This document shows positions 1 through 15,405 of a DNA stretch of 64,000 nucleotides, piece by piece (position 1 is the stretch's first letter; every line of letters begins with the position of its first letter). Location: positions 88,545,498 through 88,609,497 of the forward strand of contig OZ007567.1 in assembly GCA_963931925.1 (NCBI GenBank), in the 5' to 3' direction. The translations under genes and the position numbers were made by a program. Below the pieces are notes generated by a model. It ran no database searches, was not told the DNA's origin, and saw nothing but the letters and a program-made list of their open reading frames with translations. This stretch comes from Onchidella celtica. Taxonomy: Eukaryota; Mollusca; Gastropoda; Systellommatophora; Onchidiidae.

Positions 1-51
<51 letters not shown>
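1..51. repeat. (TATC)n microsatellite cut by the window edge
   Basis: Uninterrupted TATC tetranucleotide run starting at the first base, so its true left limit is outside the window. The same motif recurs at 7735, 8710, 9799, 50620 and 50853. Confidence 0.97.
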
Positions 52-914
52 TTTTTATTTCTCTGTCTGTTGGCATACCTTTTAGAGATGGAAATACCCA
101 AGGTATGATTATGAGGTATATTTAAGATTACGTTATTTCAAAAAATACCGGAGGTGTCTGTTTTTGCTGTTGACTGTGGTGATGAATGGAACATTTAAAG
201 AAAAATTCCAGCCAGATCTTTGCCGGGAGTCGCGCGAGCAATAATTAAAAAACATGTTTATCTCCTTTCCTGTCATTCTCTCTTTCTGTTTTTCTTTCAT
301 TCTGCCCCCATTACCGACCCTTTCCTCTTATACTCTGTTTGTTTTGTGCGTGCGTTTCAGTGTGAGTGAGTGTATGACTCAGTCCGTGGGTGTGCGTTCA
401 TTGCCTGGCATGTGTGTGAGTACGGCTGGGCCTTTTGTAAACATGGCTATGTCGTTAGCTTTGTGTCCATCTCTTCAAACTTTTGTAGTTCATCACATGA
501 AAGGATTTAAACACAGATGAAGTCGGTCGTCGTTAATCCTGAGTTTTTCTTTCTATCTCTGTGCGGATTCTCATTCTGTCAACATCTTCCCTCATTCATC
601 TCACTAGGCATAGTGCTGGATTCACGCCTTATTCGAGACGTGGGCTATACGCCACGCTGACTCGAAAAGAAAACAGTGAATTATTGCGTTTTCATTACAA
701 TCTTTCTCTCAGCGTTTCACAGGAATGTTTTTACCTCCATTTCATTTCCGTCAAACTTCTTCTACTCTTTCTGTTTCTTTGCTTGGGTTGGGTTATACGT
801 CCCTTTTGTGCACTATGAGGCTATGTCAAGACTAAGCTTATGCCTTCGATAGGTTGTCGAGGAATAAGTGTAATAAAAAGACCACGAGAAATTGTATAGA
901 TTTGACCACTTTCC
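52..914. other. No recognisable gene
   Basis: AT-rich, pyrimidine-rich sequence. The open frames here (up to 88 codons) are compositionally simple and match no family I know. I see no RNA gene or repeat structure. Confidence 0.5.
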
Positions 915-985
915 ATGATGGATTCAAACCTGGGGCATCTAGCACCTGGGCTCAATGCTATAATCACTGGACCACTGGGTCGACC
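915..985 (-). repeat. tRNA-like SINE head or remnant
   Basis: On the minus strand a perfect B-box-like GGTTTGAATCC lies at 920-930, and an A-box-like stretch (TGGTCCAGTGATTA) lies about 40 bases upstream at 961-979. This is the spacing of an RNA polymerase III internal promoter. The sequence does not fold as an intact tRNA, and it differs from the main SINE family of this window, so it may be the decayed head of another tRNA-derived SINE. Confidence 0.4.
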
Positions 986-1104
986 TTCCTTCCCTTTTTC
1001 CTCGACATATCATGACATGCATTCTTCGCAACTGATTTCTTTATTCATATCAAAGACGTCGTTCTCTGACCAAACAAGAGATTGTCAAGCATGTGTGTAT
1101 GTAT

Positions 1105-1123
1105 TGCTGTTGTTGTTGTTGTT

Positions 1124-1192
<69 letters not shown>

Positions 1193-1193
1193 G
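1105..1193. repeat. (GTT)n microsatellite
   Basis: About 29 GTT units with a single ATT interruption near the left end. The open frame through it is poly-leucine and is not a gene. Confidence 0.95.
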
Positions 1194-2335
<1,142 letters not shown>

Positions 2336-3239
2336 GTCTTTCTCGCTTTCGATCTGTGTATGTTTTCAAACACTCGTTTTCAATTTCCCTTTTTTTCTCC
2401 TTTTTTTTTCTTTCTTTTCTTATAGTTCACCATTTCCTTTGTATCTCTCTTGCTTTCCATTGCCCGATCTTTTTCCAGTCTTTAGACAAAAAAATAGTAC
2501 GAACTCATGTGGTCAGTTGCTTGCTCTCATCTTTGAATGAGTGGTGAAGAGAAAGAAAAGATGTAGGCAGACAAGACAATTATATCTCTTGAGAAATTAT
2601 GGAGATGGGAGAACAACTGATGGAAACCTACCTTAAGCAAAGAATATAGAATGTACAAGGACGAAAATTATGAAAAGGGTTGAATGGACACAAAACCTAG
2701 GAAAGTGACACGATCATAGATGTCAATATTGATGGTCCCGATGAAACAAAAAGAAAGTAAATATCTGGGGAAATGTGTTACTTTTTCTGGTAAGACGTTT
2801 CAGAGTAGGGAGATTGATTTGGTATTTCATTGGATGGATGGACGGACGGACTGTCGGACAGACAGTCGGACGGATGGGTGGATGAATGGATGGATGGAAG
2901 AATTCAGAATTTAGCTTGGATAGTGTCTGAATTATCTGTCAACATTTTGCTTTCATCTATTCCTAACAGTGTGATAAGCCATAATAGAGGCGAATTAATA
3001 ATTATTCAGCTATAAACTGCTAAAAAAAAAAAAAAAACTCAGTTCGGGATAACGATTTCTACAGATAGTTTTCGTCTTTGGTTCAACTGTAATTTTTCTT
3101 TAATGTTTATTTAGCACAATACTGTCTATTGTGTAGTTCGTTTGTACGTTTGGGGCGCCAACTGATGACCTGACAATCAGTTCCCTCTACCTCTGATGGC
3201 CTTCTGACTTTCTCGAGCAGTCGCTCAGCTTCACAGATA
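2336..3239. other. No recognisable gene; short degenerate GGAC/GGAT array
   Basis: A degenerate tetranucleotide block (GGAT, GGAC, CGGA) lies at 2831-2905. The 64- and 61-codon open frames over it only translate the repeat. An adenine run lies at 3023-3037. Nothing else is identifiable. Confidence 0.5.
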
Positions 3240-3240
3240 G

Positions 3241-3299
<59 letters not shown>

Positions 3300-3341
3300 C
3301 CTTGTTGAATAATTTCAGTGTCTTTTGGGGGGGGGGGGGGG
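3240..3341. repeat. (GA)n array and 15-base G run
   Basis: GAAA units pass into GA repeats at 3240-3297. An uninterrupted run of 15 G follows at 3327-3341. Confidence 0.93.
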
Positions 3342-4329
3342 TTATTGGTTTTTTTTCACATACCGTGCTGATCCGTTTTGTCTGTCTGTTTTGCTGATGT
3401 CTGTGCAGGCCTGGCAGTTTGGCCTTCTGACTTTTGATTTAAACAACTGTCTGCCTATTCCTGTGTCTCGCTATCTCTTGCCATTGTTCTGCTGACATGC
3501 AATCACTTGTGTTCTGTCCAGTCGCGCCACTATCGCAGTTCGTCTCTATCTCCGCCGGACCTCACAAAATTTGCGAGTGTAGGATGCTGGGAGAGGAGGG
3601 CAAAAGGCCCATCCATTCATCAACCCACCCAGCCATCCATCCATCCGTCCATCCATCCACCCCCAACCCGTTGAAACTTCTTCCATGGACTCACCCTTGG
3701 ATCCTGCTCTGTCGGCATGAAAAGACATGAAATATTTATCAATGTTGTCTAGACCAATCTTGAGCCAGTAAGCTTTCTTATCCGAACCGCAAATTGAGTT
3801 CACTTAAGCAATCACAACCATCCATTGTACCATCCAGTGTACCGTAGCAAAGCAGATAAGAATTCCTCTGCAATACAATACTGATTACGTCCAATATCGA
3901 GCATCAATCAACTCTATATTATTAACAATTCCTCGAAAAACATTCCAATAATTACGATCCAGACATCGCACTGATCGAGTGTCCCCTGTTTCAGCTCTAA
4001 TCTCCCACTTCCTAATTCTGTACATTGTGTGACGCTTCGCTTGGGGAACATTTTACTCAGGCAGGGGTATGAACATTTAAGTTTTGGTAAAAGATTTTTT
4101 GGCCAGGCAGCCGATAATCATACTCACAACAGGATTTTTTATCACCAATTTTTGGTCAAATTCCCAAAAGGTTTGCTGGGACCTTCACTAACGAAAACGT
4201 TACTGTGACCGGAGAGCCAAATGTAATCCTAACCTCAACCGAGACCCTTGCACTGTCCCCAAAAGTCACGGTTTCAACAAAATCTGATTTTGTTCATTTG
4301 GCGTAAAAAAAAAAAAAAAACACTCCTCA
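3342..4329. other. No recognisable gene; small CATC array
   Basis: Degenerate CATC repeats lie at about 3611-3662, and an A run (about 16) lies at 4305-4320. Open frames across the CATC block on both strands are repeat translations. Nothing else is assignable. Confidence 0.5.
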
Positions 4330-4504
4330 GTTATTATTGTTATCATTATTACTTTTATTGCTTTTGTCGTCATCGTCATCCTTGTTGTTGGTGGTGATGG
4401 TGCTGTTGCTGTTATTGTTATTGTTATTATTGTTGCTGTCGTCGTCATTGTTGGTGGTGGTGGCGGTGTCGCTGTTGCTCTTGTTGTTGTCGTTGTCGTT
4501 GTTT
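4330..4504. repeat. Cryptic GTT/GTC/ATT trinucleotide tract
   Basis: Imperfect trinucleotide sequence with T- and G-rich codons, open in several frames on both strands (leucine/valine one way, asparagine/aspartate the other). Simple-sequence DNA, not coding. Confidence 0.85.
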
Positions 4505-4692
4505 TCGTCTTTATCCGAGAAGACTAGACACTCGATCCTACCTACCATAGGATCAGGGACAGGAAGTCTCCCCCCCCCACCCCCCCCCCCAAAAAAAAGA
4601 AATTCCAACATGCCTGAACCGACCGGGGATCGAGCCCGATACCTTCGGCATGGGAAGCGAGCACCTTGTCTCTAGACTAACGTGACCTGTGA
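4505..4692 (-). mobile_element. tRNA-derived SINE, copy 1 (partial)
   Basis: On the minus strand the tRNA-like head (A-box region with GTCTAGAGACAAGGTGCTCG, B-box-like GGGCTCGATCCC) is followed by the GCATGTTGG element, a C/A homopolymer and the body block CTTCTCGGATAAAGACGA. The same order is seen at 14190, 40228, 57273 and 62750. This copy stops soon after the CTTCTCGGATAA block and lacks the 3' half, merging into the trinucleotide tract. Confidence 0.85.
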
Positions 4693-5481
4693 GAGTAGGC
4701 CTATATTCCAGTCAAATCCTTCATTCTCTTACACGATCTATTTTAAGTCCTCTGGCGGGTGCATACATTAATATTTCGTGCGCGTTTCCATTCATGCATA
4801 GAAATTCTAAAAGACACTTGCAAGCTTCAGCGTACAAAGGAAATACATACGTACTAAACATGTGAAACCATGGAATTATCCTCCACACTTTGCCACATGT
4901 GATTCGTCACAAAGGACTAAAATAATATAACAACCTGGATCACTTGCACGAATCTTGTGTCGGCACCATTGGCTGATCCCCGTGTGTAAACATGGAAAGC
5001 TAGGGTAAGAGGTGGGGAAATGTAAGAAATCGATAAAGGCTTATGAAACAGAACATGCTTATTTATATTTATAGGTGTGATCAGTACATGGTATTTGGAT
5101 TGCCGCCTATTACAACGCCTTTTTTGTGAGGATGGATCGGTGTGGCCTATAGGGAAAACATAGCGGAATCATAATGTTATCAACGGACCAACATTCTCTT
5201 GTGAGGATGAGAAGAGTACAGTTTGTTTGTTTTGTTGTTGCTGTTTGTTTTGTTTTGATTTTTCAGTTCTCGAGCAGATAGCTAGATATCAGGACGTTTA
5301 TTTCCATTACTGTACTCTACGTTTGCATAAGGCAGCTAGTATAATTATACCAGCATGGAAACAGTTGCAATGGATAACAATTGTAGTAGTCAAGTGTCAC
5401 AATGTCAAAATATCTACGGAGGGTGCCTTCTGCATCTAGATCTATGCGATCCTGATATGGCGCTTAACCAGACAGACAGGC

Positions 5482-5483
<2 letters not shown>
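4693..5483. other. No recognisable gene
   Basis: AT-rich sequence. The 70-codon open frame at 5227-5439 starts in a TTTG-rich simple stretch and matches no family I know. Confidence 0.5.
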
Positions 5484-5546
<63 letters not shown>

Positions 5547-5642
5547 GAGATAGAGAGATAGATAGAGAGATAGATAGAGAGATAGAGAGATAGATAGAGA
5601 GATAGAGAGACAGATAGATAGATAGATAGATAGAGAGACAGA
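5484..5642. repeat. (GATA)n / GATAGAGA compound microsatellite
   Basis: Pure GATA units from 5484 to about 5545, then alternating GATA and GAGA/GACA variants to 5642. Minus-strand frames read as Ser-Ile-Tyr-Leu repeats and are not genes. Confidence 0.95.
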
Positions 5643-6304
5643 TAAAACCAATATAAATAGAAGGACATTCCACCTCTTGACAATAAGCTGGTTGGATGAA
5701 CTCAGGCTTACGTGTATCCAGACATACATTTCAATTCAATCTTCATTCAGCATTGATAAAGCATCACTACTTGTATTTCCTTCCGCTGCCACTGAGAGAC
5801 AAATCAGGTAAATGCGTAGGCCTTTCTGAGATTGCGTGTCAGGCTCAGCGTCCTATCTGCTTCATCAGTACAGTCACATTAATTCTTTATTGCCTTTGGC
5901 GGGGCCTGAGTGTGATCCTCTAAACTGACACGAAACTGTCTTGATAACTGACTGTGGAGAAAAACAAACGCCCACACGACCAGTATATTACGAAGCCAAA
6001 GATGTAAGACCATTGGATGAGTAGGTTTCACAATGCTACATCAAACAACGCTTTTTCTTGATTCTTTTTGCTGAGCCATTGTTCTCGGAGTCGAAATATT
6101 ATAAAATCACAGAAAGTTTGTAACTTCGATCTTCTGGCCATTGACAGACTTTCTGTGCTCCGAAAAACCAAATCTGGAGTCGCAGCTAGGTACTTGTGTC
6201 AGTGTAACATCCAATTTTGTTTTTATTTGTTCAATTGTTTTATAGGTTCAATTTTCCACCCTGTTACATTTTTTCCCTGACGAAAGTTTATGTACCTAAA
6301 GCTT
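5643..6304. other. No recognisable gene
   Basis: Two open frames of 70-75 codons have no recognisable motifs. No RNA gene or repeat boundary seen. Confidence 0.5.
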
Positions 6305-6407
6305 GACGTGTCTTCCCTGTTCCTTTGCGTACGATTGTATCGTTTATGTATTATTTCTTACGCGAAGCTTTGCTACATACAACTTTTTCTTTTTGCCACA
6401 TTTTGAC
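6305..6407. repeat. Foldback family C, right-half fragment
   Basis: Matches the right arm of the complete copy at 59229-59415: the CCTTTGCG block, then TATTATTTCTTACGCGA, TTGCTACATACAAC and the terminal TTGCCACATTTTGAC. The left arm is missing. Confidence 0.8.
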
Positions 6408-6449
6408 TTTGGTTCTCCCAGTCCCAGTTACATTCCTCCCATTGCGACT

Positions 6450-7062
6450 GGGGTCAAACTGTGTGACAGGATTTACTTACGAGAAGAACAAAAAAATATT
6501 AGAAAACTCCAAATTGCTCAAAACAATGCAGCGAGACTTGTTTTGAAGAAAAAGAAAAGAGATTCAGCACTGCCACTTCTGCAGAGTTTGCACTGGCTGC
6601 CAGTCGAGAAAAGAATAATGTACAAATTGTCATCCATTTGTCACAAATGTGTCAATAATACTGCTCCATCGTACCTAGTTGATTTAACTGATTACTATGT
6701 TCCATCTCGTCAACTAAGATCATCATCTGACACTACAAAATTGAAAGTACCTAAAATGAATCTGTCCACTGTAGGAGAAAAGTCCTTTTCATTTCTTGGC
6801 CCTACCATCTGGAACACTCTTCCAAAGACAACCAGGGAAATTAATGACATTGGTTCTTTCAAACGCCATCTGAAGACCCATTTCTTTCAGACAAACTAGG
6901 CTAGGTGTTTTTCGGCAGCAACAATAGTAAATAATTTTGAATTTCTTTTGTGTATGCGTGTGTGTGTGTGTGTGTAAGAGTTTGTTAAAGCGCCCAGAGC
7001 TTGTCATCGACGGGGTTGGGCGCTATATAAATGCAATATATTATTATTATTATTATTACGAG
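6450..7062 (+). mobile_element. 5'-truncated L2/CR1-type LINE 3' end
   Basis: The reading frame to 6899 encodes the C-terminal tail typical of L2/CR1-group reverse transcriptases: KLQIAQNNAARLV, SLHWLPVEKR, APSYLVDL, a basic stretch with PSRQLRSS, then WNTLP and FKRHLKTHFF. Nothing upstream of this tail (endonuclease, RT core) is present. The 3' UTR holds a GT microsatellite (6956-6976) and the hallmark tail AAAGCGCCCAGAGC ... GGGCGCTATATAAATG, ending in (ATT)n at 7040-7059. LINEs copy themselves by target-primed reverse transcription, and 5' truncation is the usual outcome. The exact 5' junction is uncertain because foldback C ends at 6407, just upstream. The open frame's apparent start at 6303 belongs to that foldback, not to the LINE. 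Confidence 0.88.
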
Positions 7063-7992
<930 letters not shown>

Positions 7993-8709
7993 ATCTTCTC
8001 TCTTTTAAAATGTATTCTGAAATGTTTTGTACAGCTATTTACCTCACTGCTCCTTATCATTTCATTCAGAATTTACCATTCCTTGGGAATTTATTGTATA
8101 ATATTTTTCTGTTTGTTGCTAACAAAGGATTTTGCAAAACACAACTTTTTCTCTGTTTTTATCACATTCAACATAGCTTAGTTATCTATATAAAAAGAGG
8201 TTTCGTGAGTTCGAAAGATAAACTATCACATAAACTTTCCCTGGGTGCACAAAAGTGAGCGAACTGTGAAGGATTTTCATGTTATTATAGTGTAGGTATG
8301 CCTTTCTAGCCATACGCGCGTTCTGTTTTTGTACGCTCCTAATCAGAAACCACGAGTCTCGTGTGAGGGCTTTTTTGATGAACATAATGCTCATCTGGGA
8401 TCCTCGTCACCTAGGAAAATCAAGATCTCTGTTGACTGAGAGATAGAAGACGAAAGCGTATCTGCTGTTTTCATTACTGCCATTTGTAATCTTCTCCTGG
8501 GGCGTTCTGTTACCTTAAGGACTTGGCAGTGAAATGGAAGATTGGAGAAAATCCTACCGACAGATAGGCTGTGTACAGCAAAATAAGACATTTGTTCTCA
8601 TGAATAATCACCTGACTCAAACACTTGTCTTGACTACGTTACTGTGAAATTTCTGTTTCTTCAATCAGATATGATTGAGCTATCGTGCGCATTGCGACAT
8701 CCCTTACAG
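7993..8709. other. No recognisable gene
   Basis: Short open frames up to 82 codons, none of recognisable family. Confidence 0.5.
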
Positions 8710-8840
<131 letters not shown>

Positions 8841-9798
8841 AAACAGGTTTTACTCTATGTTTAAGAGAGATCGTTTAAGTAGATGCCAGGAAGAACTGTT
8901 GTCAAAGTCATCTCAAGGCCTCATTGTCCGCGAGGCAAAGGGTGTCAACCACAGTGTGTCATACGAACATTTGACTAACCATAGTTTGGATGACAAGATC
9001 AGATCATTTGTCACACGTGGGCGACTGCAGATCCTAGAAGTCGAGACCCTACTGTCCCTGTACTACCCCAACGCCTATACTAAATCATGCAAGTTATGCC
9101 ACCACCCCTCGGAAACAGTATGCCATGCATTGAACGGGTGCACGAAATTCAGCGGCATGTACCAAGCAAGACACAACAGAATAATGGACATTATCGAAAG
9201 GAAGATCACTTATTACAATCGTAACAAAGAAGTACTAAAGGACACACTCATCAACCCATCAATGTTTGGATCAGATGCAACATCCTTTACCACCAGAGCA
9301 ATACGTCCCGACATCACAGTTATAGACAATACTAATAAGAAAGTCCAGATCGTTGAAGTAGCAGTACCATACGACTGTTACATTGATAGATGTTATCAAG
9401 GCAAATTTGACAAATATTTCTCATTAGCCATTGAAATCAGTGCTATGGGATACCAATGTGATATAATTGTTTTAATAATTGGAAGTTTGGGAAATGTTCA
9501 CAGAAGATTTATTACTGGGCTGAAGAAACTAAACATTAACAATTCAGAAAGTAAGTTCATATCTAAGTACTGTAGTATCAGTTCAGTTATTGGATCATTC
9601 AAAATCTGGAATAAAAGATGCAGGTCGTATAATAGGAATTATTAACTGTATTTAAAAACATGTTCCAGTTTTGTCCATCCCTTCCATAGAAGAGATAAAG
9701 TAAAGCCACCCACCATGGCACAATTTCCACTTAGATATAATGTTTCCATATTGTATCTGTACAATCTGTATTGTATTCACATGGAAATAAAGAATTTA
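8841..9798 (+). mobile_element. 5'-truncated RLE-type LINE inserted in a TATC microsatellite
   Basis: About 960 bp carrying a C-terminal LINE coding region followed by a 150-bp 3' UTR that ends AATAAAGAATTTA and runs directly into TATC repeats. The sequence left of it (8710-8840) and right of it (9799-9892) is the same TATC repeat in the same orientation, so it appears to sit inside one microsatellite. RLE-encoding LINEs (R2, R4/Dong, NeSL, Hero groups) are known for sequence-specific insertion. Only the 3' end is present, so the clade cannot be fixed. Confidence 0.88.
8842..9645 (+). pseudogene. RLE-LINE polyprotein, C-terminal fragment
   Basis: An uninterrupted 268-codon frame that lacks the reverse transcriptase core. 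It shows, in order, the conserved linker GRLQILEVETLLSLYYP; a CCHC finger CKLCHHPSETVCHALNGC (C-x2-C-x8-H-x4-C, 9088-9141); an RHN motif; and the restriction-like endonuclease core RPD (9304-9312) then VEVAVPYD, with D and E 15 residues apart (E at 9355-9357). The R2 family has this finger followed by an (R/K)PD-x(12-14)-(D/E) endonuclease that nicks the target for reverse transcription. The stop at 9643-9645 looks like the native terminus. It lacks its own start and most of the protein, so it is a dead fragment, although the frame is intact, which suggests a fairly recent insertion. Confidence 0.88.
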
Positions 9799-9832
9799 TA
9801 TCTATCTATCTATCTATCTATCTGTCTATCTG

Positions 9833-9892
<60 letters not shown>
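9799..9892. repeat. (TATC)n microsatellite, right flank of LINE
   Basis: TATC units with two TGTC variants near the left end, directly abutting the LINE 3' end. It continues the motif and orientation of 8710-8840. Confidence 0.96.
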
Positions 9893-11286
9893 CATCTATT
9901 TACAACATTATTTTATCACGTTGAATATCTTTCAGCCACCAGTGCAGACAGCACTGAACAACACTTCTGTTTGAGACTGTTCCCGTTGATGTCGATAAAG
10001 TGTCCTCATTGAACCCTTAGACAAATTGGTTCTTTGCTCTTGTATGCTACATTGAGTCTGGAACAACTACACAAGAAGTTAAATATTTCTGTTGTAGATT
10101 TCTTTTTAAGAAGACGTGCCATGGAAGACATTGCTTGATTGCCTATTATGTGAAATACTTCATTTTATCGGATGCTGAGCTGGTATTAGACCAGAGTGCT
10201 AATTTAATCATGTCATGGATTTGACGGTAGTTATTTTCACGAACGGTAGAATTGCCGTATTATGTAAATTGCTCACTCTCAATTTCTGTGACAATTTCGA
10301 AATGCCGTTGACGTTTTTCGTTTGTTTGTTTCTTCCCTTTTTACTCCAGCCTTTTTAATTTGCAGTGATGCTTCAAAATCGCGTCGTCTTCATGCTCAGA
10401 AAAAGTGGTGATGTGTTGATATAGACTTTGTCTAAGTATTAGTCCTTTGCTGTAAATAATAATAGTTATGAACAAGAAGAACAATAATCACAATAACATT
10501 TCAGTTCATGGTCTGATGCATGAGCAAGTAGCATGAATATACACTTATCCGCACGAAATAATTTGATAAGAGACGTAAAATGTAGCGGGAAACAAACGCG
10601 AAAAGCATGCTTTATTTGGGCAAAACTGAATAGGAACAAATGTCAGTCAACTGAGAAAAACCTTTGTGCTAGAGGCAATTTCTTTCAAATGCATGCAACG
10701 TTTGTGACGGAGTAGGCCAATTTCGTAACAAAGCTTCGGCTAGCCTCTCAGGAAATCAATACAGATTTGATTGATTTGTCAATATTCAATGGACCATCTC
10801 CGTCGCTGCAAATTGCTAAACGTGTTTTCTGTCTTCCTTTAACGTTGTTATATTATTTCTTTTCCAAATGTCATGCAGGAGAGCAGGTTCATGTTCTGTG
10901 CATCACGTGCATGAGTTTTTTACGGGCATGTTACGTTTGCCCCTCGTGGATCCGATGACAAAAGGGCAAGATTCCAAGACAAGTCACGATGTCTATATTT
11001 GTTTAATAATTCTTGCTTTTTTTTTTTTTTTTCGTTTTCAAAACATTTACCGATTCTTTGTATAAATCCATTTCGTCCATCTCTGCCCCATCTCTTTTTT
11101 CCCCCTACTTCCAGGTTCTGTTTACAAAAGCGGTAAGTGGTGGTAGTTGTAGCAGTTATAGATGTAGTAGCAGAACTGGCAGTCAGTCTAGTCGTAACAG
11201 CTGTATTGGAAGTGATGGTCTGAGCAGGCAATGGTAGTGGTAATCGTGGCGGTGGTAATTGGGGTGTTAAGAATTGTTGTAATTGT

Positions 11287-11287
<1 letters not shown>
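9893..11287. other. No recognisable gene
   Basis: AT-rich with a T run (about 15) at 11018-11032. The 103-codon minus-strand frame at 10920-11231 is threonine-rich low-complexity sequence and looks spurious. Confidence 0.5.

Positions 11288-11317
<30 letters not shown>
11288..11317. repeat. (GAT)n microsatellite
   Basis: About ten GAT units. Confidence 0.93.
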
Positions 11318-12114
11318 AATTGTATTGTATACTTGTTTAATCAAATTTGGATGATGTTATGGATTGGAATTATTCAGAAAATCAATCACAGAATAAAAGT
11401 TCTTCAATGGTTCTGAAATTGCGACAGGAATATAATTTTACATGACTGAACAACACAATACGACTTGTTGATTGTTTTTCCACGTATCTCCAAAATTATT
11501 ATTTTCAGATTTTTCCACCAACCATTCCAAAACTCCTCCAACTTTCTATTTTCCATTTGAGCATTATTTCCGCAGATTCTAACTTTTAGGTGAAGGACTT
11601 GCCGGGTTTTCAGATGTGGGCAGTGAGTAATAAATATCACCTTTTGACGCTAAAGCCCTGGCAACGGAAATCTTGCATGCAGTATTGCTGGGTGACATTT
11701 CGTCGAAAAGCATTGTGTCTTGGAAATTTTTTAGATTAACTTGAGTCATTTTCTTCATTTCCTCCCTGAAAGAAATACAATCTTATTAATGCAGTCTGGA
11801 TTTTCTTCCGTCTTCGGTACTGCTTTCAAAAGTATATCATGATGCTCGGTTTCCATTTTCAGCGACTCCTTTTGAAGTCTCTTTGAGAACCCCGGAAATT
11901 TGAAAGTTCATTTAACAATATAAAGCCAGCTCATGTTTTCTAAAATGTGTGCAAATTCACAGAGACAACACAAAGTTGTAAGACTTTTATGTTCACCTAA
12001 ATGTATATGAATTTTATTTAGAATGTCTTCACTCTTAAATTAGATGGGGATGGATAAGCCGCCTGAGAGTTAAAAATATTATATCATAATTTAATATTGT
12101 CTTTCCTTAACCTT
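11318..12114. other. No recognisable gene
   Basis: AT-rich sequence without recognised coding or repeat content. Confidence 0.5.
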
Positions 12115-12196
12115 TTGCTTTTTATTGTATCTTTTTCGGTATTGTTTCGTACGCGAGACTTTGCTGCTACAACTTTCTCTTTTGCCGTATTTTGAC
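12115..12196. repeat. Foldback family C, right-half fragment
   Basis: Shares TTATTGTATC, GTATTGTTTCGTACGCGA, CTTTGCTGCTACAACTTT and terminal TTTTGCCGTATTTTGAC with the copies at 6305 and 59229. It is more diverged than those, and the left arm is missing. Confidence 0.75.
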
Positions 12197-12695
12197 AGTC
12201 TAGAACTGTTTGTAAATTTCATTAAACGTTACTTGGCCAGTCTTTTGTACAACTGGCGTTTAGAAATTCTAAGGTTTGGCCGTGATTTTGTTCGACTTTA
12301 AACCTCGAGAATCTATTTTGTTGCAAGAGCCCTCTCCTGATTTGCACTGGTTGAACTAATCATTGATGTTTCCCCACCCCCTAAGCCGTTCATTCCCATG
12401 ATCATAGGACCAGCTGAAAGACTTTATTGAGGCATTTATTCATTTTACATTGTCATTTATTTGTTTCCTTTACGATTACATTCCCTTTCACAACATTCCG
12501 TATAGCATTCCTTTATTTTGAGTTTTCAATCTTCCTCGTTTATTACGTTTCTCGTATTCTTATTGTTGATTGTGTTTTTGTTGAGATCCGTATTTTATTG
12601 CCTTAACGTTTTCATATTATATTCCTGAGATCTCTCGTTCTCGCCAGTGCATTGTCTCCTTGTCACTAATGGGATTTTGCGGTGGTTATTTTACC

Positions 12696-14043
<1,348 letters not shown>

Positions 14044-14174
14044 GACAAAATATGGCAAAAATTTGGCTTGATTTTTCTTCCCTTTCCCTTTGCGTTTCAT
14101 TGCATTGTTTCTGTGCTGTTTCTTATGCGAGTCTTTGCTTCATATAAGCATTTTTCTTTTTGCCACATCTTGTC
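14044..14174. repeat. Foldback family C, short copy with both ends
   Basis: Begins GACAAAATATGGCAAAAA and ends TTTTTGCCACATCTTGTC, so the two ends are inverted complements. The interior carries the family's CCTTTGCGTTTCATTGCATTG and TTCTTATGCGAG blocks. It is about 55 bp shorter than the 59229 copy through loss in the left arm. SINE copy 2 starts 16 bases downstream. Confidence 0.8.
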
Positions 14175-14189
14175 TTTATTAAATAAATT

Positions 14190-14616
14190 GGGGACTCGTT
14201 GGTCTAGAGGCAAGGTGCTCGCCTCTCATGCCTAAGGTACCGGGTTTGAATCCCGGTCGGTTTAAGTATGTTGGAATTTTGGGCTTTTTCTCATATTTTC
14301 CTGTCCCTGATCCTATGGTATCAAGGATCGAGCAGTCTTCTGGGATAAGGATGCAAAATTCGGAGATTTGCACGTTTTTCCCCACGGTAAGGGCACCTCG
14401 GCAGTTGGAAATCGAGAAGAACAGGCCGAACAGGCCGTTGTCTGAGCAAAATTAAATAAAAATTTATCCCTACCATTTCCCCCCCCCCCCCCCCAAAAAA
14501 AAAGAACCGCCTACCGGCGTTGCACTTTGGCGACAACATGTCTGCTTCAGTTGTCACTGGGCTGCACTGACAGTAAGGCAAATTTCGCAAATGGGATTAA
14601 AGAGGTATACAAAACA
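14190..14616 (+). mobile_element. tRNA-derived SINE, copy 2 (near full length)
   Basis: Starts with a tRNA-like head containing an A-box region (TGGTCTAGAGGCAAGGTGCT) and a B box (GGTTTGAATCC), the RNA polymerase III promoter of SINEs. Then come the GTATGTTGG element, a body with the CTTCTGGGATAAGGATG, GCACCTCGGCAGTTGGAAAT and AACAGGCCG blocks, the ATTTATCCCTACCA block, a C run followed by an A run (about 14481-14504), and the 3' block GCAAATTTCGCAAATGGGAT near 14578-14597. The order matches the copy at 57273 base for base in many places. It encodes no protein and would need LINE machinery to move. Confidence 0.9.
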
Positions 14617-15400
14617 CACCAAAGCAAAAAAAGATTACTAAAACATAATGCGCACTGCATGTACTGCGAACATCCAATCAACTTTTTTTTTTTCTTCTTC
14701 CAGACAGTGCATAATAATTTCTACTGAGGTTTAACCAGATCTTTGTTGCGCAACTCCACTGGCCCGGTTTGTGCCATTAATGTTGTTTGCACCATGGGAT
14801 CGAACTTAAACTGCTCTGGGGGAAAAGTAAAGCCACATCATTTGACTACAGTGGCAAAACATGTTGTTGTTTTTTTACAAGTTCCGGACTACTGTTGTAT
14901 TTGTATTCCTCATACGACGTGCTAGTATAAAGCCTTCCTTCTGAAATGTTACCTCCAGTCGACGTCGATCCACCAACCGTCAGGATTATCTTATTCATTC
15001 AGTTGGAGACTTTGATTTACATGTCAAACGATGTTCTGCCTGACATGTATGACACTCACGCGCATCTTTATCTCTGTTGGTAGAGAGTGAGTGCAAGATT
15101 CTCAGTTTCTATCTTCCTGCCTTGTACTAATTTTGTCTCCTATCATCCACAGCTTATATTTTCACTATCTTGGCGAGAAGCGTAATTTTTTTCCAAACTT
15201 AGTAAAGTTTAATACACATGAGTTTTGTACTAAATGAATAAACAAGTTGTTGTCTTTTTAATAACGCTTCCGTGAGCCTTCAATGAAATAATGATCAGTG
15301 AATGGTAAAGAAACCTGCAACAATGGAAGAAAATAATTATTAAAGTTAAATGTCATTAAAAGTGGCAGGTGACTGGGGGAGATACAAAAAAATAGATGTC
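14617..15400. other. No recognisable gene
   Basis: AT-rich flank of the LTR retrotransposon. Short open frames only. Confidence 0.5.
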
Positions 15401-15405
15401 ACTAT
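15401..15405. repeat. Target site duplication, left (ACTAT)
   Basis: ACTAT directly precedes the left LTR and is repeated exactly after the right LTR at 24050-24054. Five-base duplications are typical of Ty3/gypsy integrases. Confidence 0.95.
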
